Translations under genes and position numbers: made by a program
NCBI GenBank assembly: GCA_948144175.1
Contig: CANXME010001992.1
Coordinates: 124,001-188,000, forward strand
Length of the DNA stretch: 64,000 nt
Source: Closterium sp. NIES-65
Taxonomy: Eukaryota > Streptophyta > Zygnematophyceae > Desmidiales > Closteriaceae
Reading direction: 5' to 3'
Notes under the pieces: generated by a model
What the model saw: only the letters and a program-made list of their open reading frames with translations
Told to the model about the DNA's origin: nothing
Databases searched by the model: none
In this document: positions 21,001 through 29,600 of the stretch, piece by piece
Position numbering within the stretch: the stretch's first letter is position 1
Layout of the letters: each line of letters opens with the position of its first letter

Positions 21001-23270
21001 CCCGGCCTCGCACCCCCAGGCTCAGCACCCCCAGGCTCACCACCCCCAGCAGCAGCACCCCCAGGCTCAGCACCCGCAGCAGGACCAGACTCAGCAGCAA
21101 CCTCGACTAGCTCGACTGTCTCTACCTGGGACACACCTGAAGGGGCAGGAACCTGAGGGGGGAGGGGGTCTACCGGGGGGGGAACTGGCACCAGGAAGTC
21201 CGGTGGGGGGGGGAGGGAAGGAGTACGGTAGGGGAAGAGGCGGTAGAAGGGGACTGACTCGTCGAACGTGACGTCCTGGGAGGACAGAACACGACGAGAG
21301 GAGGGGTGGTAGAACTGCCACCCTGGAGCGTCAGGGGGGAAGCCAAGGAAGACACAGGGAGCAGCACGGGGGGACAGCTTGTCCGCAGACAAGTCGCGGA
21401 CAAACGCCCGAGATCCCCAGACACGGAACGCAGACGCATCGCCGACCTTCCCCGTCAACAGTAACACTAGGGACATCGCGGGCCGAGAGACCCTGGGGTG
21501 AAGGTTGAGCTGATGCGCCGCGTACCTCACCGCAAACGGCCACAGAAAATGGGGGGCAGCCGCATGCATCATGGACGTACGAGCGACATCCATGACCATG
21601 CCAATGCGGCGCTCAGCAATCCCATTTTGCTGTGGAGATTCCGGAAGCGTAAAGGTCTGGCGGATCCCCTGTGCACGACAGTAGTCTCGCAGAAGGCGAG
21701 AGGAGAACTCCCCACCTCGGTCAGAGTGCAGACGCAGAACAGGAAAGTCCGAGCCGAAGCTCCTCCTGAGCTGGAGACGAGCCTCGCGGATCCAGTCGAT
21801 CAGCACCTCAGTGACAGCACCCTTGCTGCGCAAGGGGAAGACTGAGGTGTAACGCGAGTTGTCGTCAACCACCAACAGGAAGTAGCGCTCGTGACCCTGC
21901 CCACGGACGGGGGCCGGGCCCCACACGTCCATGTGAAGCGTCTGCAGAGGAGCCTCTGTCGGGGGAAACTGGGAGGAGTGAGGAGCAGCCCTGAGTCGCC
22001 CCTCGACACAGGGGACACAGGAAGGTCCTGGTCCCGAAGGAAGGGGAGGGAGAGACTGGGGAAGACCAGAGACAAGGACACGGGAAGCCATGCCCCGAAG
22101 AAGGGGCAAGGAGGGGTGGCCTAGACGGTGGTGCCACAGAAGAGTCTCGTGAGACAGTAGGCGACACGAACAGGGGGCAGACTCAGGACCAGACCTGGAC
22201 GCAGCAGCAAACACCTGACCCGACGCTGCTACCTGACCGGACGCGGGGACAGGAGGAGACTCAGTGGTCAGGGTGTAGAGGCTCGACCCCGGCCGACGCG
22301 AGAACGTGGCCAGGTGCCGGCCTCTGCGTGCGTCCGTGCAGTGGGTCACCCGCTGACTCGCAGGAGTGAACTGGTGAACCCCCGCATCCTGTAGGTCTGC
22401 ACCACTCACCAAGTTCGTCGAGAACGAGGGGAGGTACAGGCCAGACAGGGTGCCCGAGGGGGCAGCCGGACACGGGAGGACAGTGGAGAAGTGAGCGAGG
22501 ACAGGACCCCCAGAGGGGTCAGCTAGGGAGACAGCAACCGGCCGACCAAGCGGCGTGAGTGTGGTGCGGTCCCGAAAGAAGGAGCGAGAAGCCCCAGAGT
22601 CAAGTGTAAAGGTGAGGGAGGCCGAAGCCAACGCGGTACCTGAGAGCGCAGCCTCACCCGCACCTGAGGAAGCAGACTCACTAGCACCTAGAGCAGCAGC
22701 CGCACCTGTACCTGGAGCAGGAGACTCACTAGCACCCAGAGCAGCAGCCTCACCAGTAGCTAGAGCAGCAGGTCCTATACCTGGGTCAGGCGGGACGCAC
22801 AGGTGACCGGCACAGTCAGCACTAGTAGGCAATGCATACATGGCAGTGAGAATAGCATCATAGTCAAGAGCATATATATCTACCCTCTGCCTAAGCAACT
22901 CCACCCAGTCGGGAAGCTCAGCCTCGTCGCCAAACACGGTACGCCAGGCGTCGCTCAGACGGGCGAAGCAGCGGGACTGTGTATGACTACGTGTCCCACA
23001 AGGCTGACCAGTCCGAGTACCAGCGCGAATCACGTAAGAGCAGCGAACAGCACTGAGAGACCCTCCACTCTGAGCGTACCACTCACGAAGCTGGCGAGGC
23101 GTGAGAGACACGCGAGAGGGTCGCGGGAGCTGCATCTGGCCGCCACCACGAGTAGAAGCAGCAGGAGTGGAAGTAGGAGTAGCGTCGCCACCCCTACAGC
23201 CCCAACGAGCGTACCACTCACGCAGCTGCTGGGGCGTGAGGGACTCACGCAGGCGTCGCTGGGGCTGCAT
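18006..23270 (-). pseudogene. Copia gag-pol of E8, two in-frame stops
   Basis: One frame of 1755 codons runs from ATG 23268-23270 to the stop at 18006. It is broken only by TAG at 20268-20270 (in the linker) and TAG at 18447-18449 (a Gln codon of RNase H in relatives). Gag carries two LREWYA modules and the variant knuckle CSYVIRAG...CG...HTQSRC, with no classical copia Gag domain. Protease has LDSGAS; integrase has HHRLGH...CVPC, MDVWGP, HSDRGGEF and AERRIG. The linker carries two LREWF modules. RT has YVDDLVFA (about 18975). The protein is very close to that of E9. As it stands it cannot make full pol except by readthrough. Confidence 0.88.
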
Positions 23271-24340
23271 CTGGCTCCGCAAGTAGAAGCAGGAGCAGGA
23301 CTAGCAACAGGAAGGCAGGCATCCAGGCAAGCCAAAAGGCAGGCAGGCAGGCAAGCAGGCGACGAGCAGCGTGCTAGCAGGGCAAGAGCTCACCAGTGGT
23401 GGGAAGAGTAGGCTCGGCGACTCAGCGGCTCGGCAGCTCGGCGGCTCGGCGGCTCGGGCGACTCGGGAGGCTCGGCGGCAAGGCGGCTCGGCAGCAACTG
23501 CAGCTCAGCAGCTCGGTGACTCGGCGGCTCGGCGGCAGGGCGGCTCGGCAGCAACTGCAGCTCAGCAGCTCAGCGACCCGGCGGCTCGGCGGCAGGGCGG
23601 CTCGGCTGCTGGGCGGCTCGGGTGCAGGGCGGCTCGGCGGTGGGGCGGCTCGGCTGCTGCAGGTGAGCGATGAAGGAGGAGGAGAAGCAGGGGAGGCCAC
23701 ACACCTGCCACCCCTCTGCTGGCCTCTCAGGTCCCCTCGACAGGCGACGGGAAAAGGGGGGGTGGGTGGTGGGGGCCGGTAGGTGCAGCGGCGGGGCCAG
23801 CAGGTGCAGTTGCGGGGCCGGTAGAAGGGGACGGCAGGAGCCGTCAGGAGGGGACGGCGGGGCCGTCAGGAAGGGACGGCGGGGCCGTCACGAAGGGACG
23901 GCGGGGCCGTCAGGAGGCGACCGGGCCGCGACGGGGGCAGGCGGCGGGGCCGCGTAAGGGCCTGGGCGGGGCCGCGACAGAGCCGTCGGCGGAGCCGCGT
24001 GAAAGCCGGGGCGGGGCCGCGTAGAAGCCGGGGCGGGGCCGCGCGAGAGCAAGCGGCGGGGCCGCGAAGGAGCCGGGGCGGGGCCGCGTGAGAGCAGGCG
24101 GCGGGGCCGCGTAAAGGCCGGGGCGGGGCCGCGACAGAGCCTGCTGCGGGGCCGCGTGAGAGCCGGCGACGGGGCCGCGTAAGGGCCGGCGGCGGGGCCC
24201 CGTCAGAGAGGGCGGCGGGGCCGCGTCAGTGAAAGCGGCGGGGCCGCAGGGAAAATGACGACCCGAGGGGTCGCTAAAAAAAATCGCGCCTCGGGGGGCG
24301 CTTCGGTGGGCCAAAAAAAAAACGGTCCGTAGAAGGACCC
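23271..24340 (-). other. 5' leader of E8
   Basis: Next to the primer-binding site are three hairpins separated by T-runs: 24324-24339, 24286-24301 and 24259-24273 (plus coordinates). They match those of E9 in order and sequence type. Further in are GC-rich tandem repeats: a GGCGGGGCCGCG type (about 23800-24250) and a CTCGGCGGC type (about 23400-23650). No Gag domain could be recognised in any frame. Confidence 0.65.
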
Positions 24341-24351
24341 GCTCTATACCA
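24341..24351 (-). other. Primer-binding site of E8 (one-base-deleted variant)
   Basis: It reads TGGTATAGAGC on the minus strand, directly after the LTR end. Compared with the usual TGGTATCAGAGC it lacks one C. The same variant is found in E4 and E9. Confidence 0.75.
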
Positions 24352-24484
24352 TGTGAGAATAAGCGAACAGGAATGAATGAACTAGCAGTGAAAATGAGTA
24401 CAAGTAGGAAACCCTAGAATTGTGTACCCCCTATAGGCTAACCCACTGTAGCCTACACAAGCAGAACATATATAATGTTTGACA
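24352..24484 (-). repeat. 5' LTR of E8
   Basis: This 133-bp LTR is identical to that at 17667-17799 and is followed by the target-site duplication CAAAA. Confidence 0.92.
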
Positions 24485-24947
24485 CAAAAACCTCTCGCCA
24501 GCGCAAGGCAGGACTTTTGCAACTGATTCCACCGCCCGACCGCCTTTGGCAGGTAGTTACCATGGATTTCATCATAGCTTTACCGCGTACAGTTAGGGGT
24601 CACGACACCATCTTCGTGGTAGTGGATAAGTTCTCTCGAGCAGCGCACTTCATCCCCACGCACGGCAAGGTCATAGCTGAGGAAGTTGCGACGATGTTCG
24701 TAGATAACGTAGTCCGACTGCATGGGGTTCCAGATTCCATCATCTCATACCGCGACCCTCGTTTCACTTCGAAGTTCTGGAAGCAGCTTTTCGCATTGTT
24801 TGGGACTCGCTTAGCCATGTCATCTGCATACCATCCAGAGACAAACTGATAGACCTAGCATGTGAACCAGACCTTGGAGCAGATTCTTCGCAGCATCACG
24901 ATGCACGACGCAGCCGCATGGGACAAGAAGCTGAGCATGGCCGAGTT
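24485..24947 (+). pseudogene. Gypsy integrase core (E2)
   Basis: It shows the DDE integrase core: VTMDFIIALP (first Asp), VVVDKFSRAAHF, SYRDPRFTSKFW (second Asp) and SAYHPETN (Glu region). TGA, TAG and TAG triplets follow near 24847-24859, where relatives read a GQTER-type motif. It is cut at 24947 by a solo LTR. Confidence 0.87.
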
Positions 24948-25204
24948 TGTGAAGAATATAAGGTAAGTTGAAAGGAAGGGCCTAGGCTTAGTAGCCTAGG
25001 CCCGAACTTAGGTGTCGAGTAGGTTTTACCCTAGGCGAGGTATCGAGTGAGTTGAAGAGAAAGTTGGGGAATGATGGTTTCACTATAGGGTTCGAAGTAC
25101 ATATAGCATAGGAACCAAATAAGGTGCACCACCAACAACAGTTTAAATAACTACACTAACTACAACTACAAGCAGTTATAAAACATGACAAATATATTTC
25201 GACA
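24948..25204 (-). repeat. Solo LTR of the TRIM family
   Basis: This is a single 257-bp LTR in minus orientation, related to the 260-bp TRIM LTRs at 8620 and 9645 (shared TGTCGAAATATATTTGTC end and GGGCCTAGGC palindrome). It is flanked by the duplication GAGTT (24943-24947, 25205-25209). It lies inside the gypsy integrase, where ...MAEF continues as AYNNMHHSS. A solo LTR with intact duplication is the usual result of recombination between the two LTRs of a full element. Confidence 0.88.
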
Positions 25205-25903
25205 GAGTTCGCCTACAACAACATGCACCACTCGTCTACAGGCATGTCACCGTTCTTCGCACTGTACGGTCAGCACCCTAATGTCTCCACTCGTGTCGAT
25301 CTCACACCCACAGTCCCTCGTGCGGACAATTTCCACCGGCATCTCACCTTCATTCACGATCACGTGAGAAAGCACCTTGAGCTCGCAAATGCATGCATGG
25401 CACGCACAACCAACCGCAGTCGTCGTGAGGTGTCGTTCGCAGTCGGTGACCGTGTTCTTCTTGATAACCGCAACTTCCGACTGCCACTGGACAGCAAGCT
25501 TCGCCCTCGCTTCATTGGTCCATTCATCATTGAGCGTGCATTAGGACTAGTCGCATACCGCCTTCGCCTTCCCGCTCATTTTCGCATGCACTCGTCATTC
25601 CACATGTCGCTTCTTCGTCCTTACACCGATCCCAACGCCACCTTCTCGGGCCGTGATCGCACTCCACTGCCGGTAGCTCTTGACACCGACGAGCCCGACT
25701 ACCAGATCCAGCGCATCCTCAGGCACCGTCGCCGTCTTCATAGGGGTGTCTCTTTCATCGAGTTCTTGGTTCGTTGGCGTGGTTACGACGCAGCAGACAA
25801 CAGCTGGGTTCCTTCGTCCTCACTGTCTCCCGACAACGCTTGCCTCCAAGCGTACCTCCAGTCTGCAGGCGCCGCGGACGTCGCCTCCTTGGGAGGGGGG
25901 TAG
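25205..25903 (+). pseudogene. Gypsy integrase C-terminus with chromodomain (E2)
   Basis: The frame reads EFAYNNMHHSSTGMSPFFAL, then VGDRVLL and PRFIGPF (integrase C-terminal domain) and RMHSSFHMSLLRPY. It ends in a chromodomain: YQIQRILRHRRR, FLVRWRGYDAADNSWVP. The stop TAG (25901-25903) is immediately followed by the 3' LTR, with a polypurine GGGAGGGGGG just before it. Chromodomains of chromoviruses can direct integration to modified histones. This piece has no internal stop. Confidence 0.88.
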
Positions 25904-26227
25904 TGTTAAGGGGGAATTTACTGTTCACTTTGAACAATATTTTGCAACTCACCCTTATACTTATCTTCCTAGATTTCCTAGTGCCACGTGGCACTCTACT
26001 TTCTTTGCCTTCTTGTTCCTAGTCCCACAACCCACTTTCCCACAATTGCTCTTGCATGCTATATCAACCTTGCATGTATTCCCTCATATCAACCGATTTT
26101 CATTCATCAATTACTCAGTTACTTCTTCGCCTATTTCGCCAACACATCTTTCGCCAAAGTCTTCCGCCGCGCTTTATCCTCAATTTAGTCAACCCCACCA
26201 TTCCTTAGAGGATTTAGGCCAGTAACA
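25904..26227 (+). repeat. 3' LTR of gypsy E2
   Basis: It starts TGTTAAGGGGGAATTTAC right after the polypurine tract and pol stop. The end at about 26227 (GTAACA) is my best estimate, because the 5' LTR is absent for comparison. It lies about 460 bp upstream of the transporter start codon. Confidence 0.65.
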
Positions 26228-26690
26228 TTAAGTGACTCTTTTCTGTAGACTTCATTTTACAACCAATCAGATCGAGCCAACGCATGTCTTGAAAGAAGTT
26301 TCTCGTCCGCCTGCCATAGCGCAGCGTCTCGTGTGCACCAACGGTTCCGACCCGACCTGGAAGCCCGCGAACTCCAACTCTTTTGCATTCACTCCACGAG
26401 TCAGGCAGCCCGTACAGTGCAGCAAGCTAAGATATTTACTGTCATTTGCGTTGGTAAAGAATCACATCACTAAGTCATTCCCCTTCCTGCTGTGAAGCGC
26501 TGAGCTTTGCAAGCGCGCTGTCTAAGAAGGAGCTTCCATTGTCATAGAAGTACATCCCAGCAATTCTTTACTTGTCGTTGCAATCGCTTCATCCTGAAAA
26601 CTGCTGGTTCTTCTTTGAGGCATGCGTGGTGCTACGTCACCTTCTCAAATGACGAGCACCTTCAGGGGTCATGTGAGCCAATTCCAAAGC
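26228..26690 (+). promoter_or_regulatory. Probable promoter/5' UTR interval of the EamA transporter gene
   Basis: These 463 bp lie between the gypsy LTR and the transporter start. I see no clear TATA box or other named element. An upstream in-frame ATG at 26622 is an alternative start, adding 23 residues. The interval must contain the promoter unless the LTR supplies it. Confidence 0.4.
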
Positions 26691-29600
26691 ATGGCGTCTT
26701 TGACCCTTTTCTCTGCTAGACACTCTGTTTCAAGGTTGAGCGCTGATTCGAGTACCCCTGCACAACGGTCGTGCTCCAGGTTTCAAGCAGTGTCACGCCA
26801 GTGCTCGCTCCACGTCAGGTCTCCACAACCGTCGTTTCAACGCGTTCCACGCGTTCCACGCGTCAATCATAGACCCGTGCGTCGCGTCAGATCACCGTAT
26901 GTACCAATCGCTTCAGCGTCGAAATCGTCTTCAGGAGCAGAAACCGCTGCGAGCGATTCCAAACCTGGGCGAGACGAGGCTTCAAACGGAGCTGTCTCTA
27001 ACGGAGCTGTCACTAATGGAGCTGCTTCAAACGGAGCGAGCAAGCTTAACTCTGGAGCGTCAACCAATGAATCATTGGCTCGGGAATTGGACATTTCAGA
27101 CTTGGATTGCGTGTTAACGGGGATCAATGTGGAGTGTTTTCTTCCTAATCTCGCAGAAGACAGGGACACATGGGAACCTGCAGGAAAGCCATTGGTGGAT
27201 CAACAGCAGAAGGAGGAAGAGGAGGAGCAGCAACGGAGAAGGACTATTCAGCAGGAGCAGGAGAAGGAGGAGTCAGTAGCAGTGGCAGCAGGAGACGTAC
27301 AATCTGGCTCCTTGCTTTCTTCATTGAATTTTGACGGGATTTTGGAGACGATGTTGCTTATATCGCCATTCTTCTTCTGGGGATCGTCAATGGTGGCAAT
27401 GAAGGTAGAAACAAAGCAATCAGCGGTTGTTTCTTGTGTAGGCCAATCTTCTTCTGCCATCATTGCTGACCATTGATGATCATTGTCCATCATTATATCA
27501 TTCATTGTTGATAATTGGGATCGCCTGCATTGTTCGTTGAAAATGATCAGGACGTGTTTCCAAATGTAGGCCCGCCCACCTCATCCTGGCCAATCTGCTC
27601 CTCGTTGTCTATCCCTTTCCTCCTCCCCCTTCGCCTTTGCCTCTCTCCTCACCTCCTCCCCTCTACCCCATCAGGACGTGCTACCAAAGGCAGGTCCCAT
27701 GTTTGTTGCCTCTATCCGCCTCATCCCAGCCGGTCTGCTCCTCATCACCTCCCCTCTCCCCCCACCCCTCTCCCCCCGTCAGGATGTGCTACCAAAGGCA
27801 GGTCCCATGTTCGTCGCCTCTGTCCGCCTCATCCCGGCCGGTCTGCTCCTTGTCGCCTTCGCTGCCAGCCGAGGCCGTCCCATGCCCAAGTCCGCCCTTG
27901 CTTGGTTCTCCATCCTCCTCTTCGCCCTCGTGGATGCCACGGCCTTCCAGGTATGCGGGCAGATAAAAGGCTTTGAAGTCTGTAGTTTGCGCTTTGCTCC
28001 TCGTCGCCTTTGCTGCCAGTGCCAGCCATGGCCGTCCCATGCCCAAGTCCGCCCTTGCGTGGCTCTCCATCCTCCTCTTCGCCCTCGTAGGTGCCACAGC
28101 TTTCCAGGTATGCGGAAACAGAAGAAAAGACTTCTACTTTGCAGTGTTCTCTGAGGTGTTTCTTTTGAGAATTCTCAAAAGCTTCCCTTCAGGTGCCTTT
28201 GATGCTAGCCGCAGGGGGCCTGCGGCGAACATCACCAGGGCTTGGATCAGCAAGCAATGTTCCTTTCTCCTCTCTCAACCCTCCCTTCTCCCCCCACTTC
28301 CTCAATGTGCACTGCACAGGGCTGTCTCACAGAGGGCTTGAGGCGAACATCAGCCGGCCTTGGATCAGTAAGCAACATATTTTTTTCCTTCCCACATTCT
28401 CACATTCCAATCTCTAACCATTGTCCCTTTTTCTTCCCCTTCCCTCGCATTCGCACCTCCCATTCATCCCAATCTCCCTCAAAAGACATCATTGTGATCT
28501 TTCACCTTGTCATGATGCCATGTCCTTACCTCTACCGTGTCAGCTTTCTTCGCCCCATCTCTTTGTCATGGCCCTCTGTGCTTGTTGGTTTGCGTGTGTG
28601 TTGTAAGCTATCTCTGCCTTTTGACACCTTCATAGCTCGTCTGCCAGACCATCATGGACTTTCAGCCTCTCAGATCACTCTTACTCAGATTATTCCTGCT
28701 AGTCATTTAATAACTCCTCTCTCAGTCCGTGCCTCCAAGCCTCATCCCCGTCTGCAAGGTCGTCATGGACTTTCAGCCTCTCAGATCTCTCTGATCGCCT
28801 CCCCTTCTTTCCATGCCTTATCCCTCGTCTCGCAAGTCATCATTGACTCTCAACCACTCACAGTGGCTGTGTTCTTCGGCAACCCTTTTGAGTCGACTCA
28901 GACGTCACACCTCATCTAATTGACTCCCAATCCATTCCTCCATGGGCTATATCCCCCCTCTCGCAGGTTATAATTGACTCTCAGCCGCTCACAGTGGCTG
29001 TGCTCGCAGCCATTCTGTTCAGAAAGGCATTTGACTCGACTCAAATGACCCTCAAATCTAATCGCCTCACTCGCTTCTCATTGTCCCCTCCCACCCCCTC
29101 CGGTATGCCAGGTCATCATTGACTCTCAGCCACTCACAGTGGCTGTTCTTGCAGCCCTTCTATTCGGCGAGACCATCTCCAAGAAAGGGGCATTGGGGCT
29201 TGTGTTGGGGGTTGTAGGCTTGCTGCTGCTTGAGGTGAGCATTTACACACACACATGTAGAGGTGTGCATTTTTATGCAGAACGCAACTCAGCATAAGTT
29301 CTCTATCACACAGCTTTTTGGCCTTTTTCTAGTCAGTGGGGATTGTGCTAGTCGTTGTAGCCTTGCTGCTGCGTGAGGTGAGGAGTCCAGTGAGAATAGA
29401 AGGGAGAGGGCAGTGAGGTCCGGTGGGTGGTGTTTCGCTCTCCTCTCCTTTCTTTTCTCTTTTCCTACCATGCCCTCCCAAAACACCTGTTTTTTCTTGA
29501 GAACTTGATGGGGTCGAAGCTTTTTCGAAGAGTATATTCTTCAGTTCTGTTTTGTCGAATTGAAATTCTCTCTTTGTCCAGTGCAAAATATGTTGTCCAG

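Larger units (their letters stand above)
17667..24484 (-). mobile_element. E8: copia element with identical LTRs and two nonsense codons
   Basis: This is a complete minus-strand element of 6818 bp. The two 133-bp LTRs (17667-17799, 24352-24484) are identical in every base as I read them. The target-site duplication is CAAAA (17662-17666, 24485-24489), and the gypsy integrase frame resumes right after it. It contains a primer-binding site, leader, one long reading frame with two stops, a 3' untranslated region and a polypurine tract. Identical LTRs point to a very recent insertion. Confidence 0.93.
3125..26227 (+). mobile_element. E2: Ty3/gypsy chromovirus, decayed and split by insertions
   Basis: Pieces of one plus-strand gypsy element can be ordered through the window: gag (3126-3960), protease (4111-4189), RT-RNase H-integrase zinc domain (16076-17666), integrase core (24485-24947), integrase end plus chromodomain (25205-25903) and 3' LTR (25904-26227). 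The gaps are filled by E3a/E3b, E8 and a solo LTR. About 1 kb between protease and RT is missing at the E3 insertion. The 5' LTR was lost or lies beyond E1. The order gag-PR-RT-RH-IN-chromodomain is diagnostic of chromoviruses. Several stops and a frameshift make it non-functional. Confidence 0.9.

Noticed and set aside
27515..28154. Possible separate small genes in introns 1-2 of the transporter
   Set aside because: The similar proteins seen are partial copies of transporter exon 2, not an independent gene.
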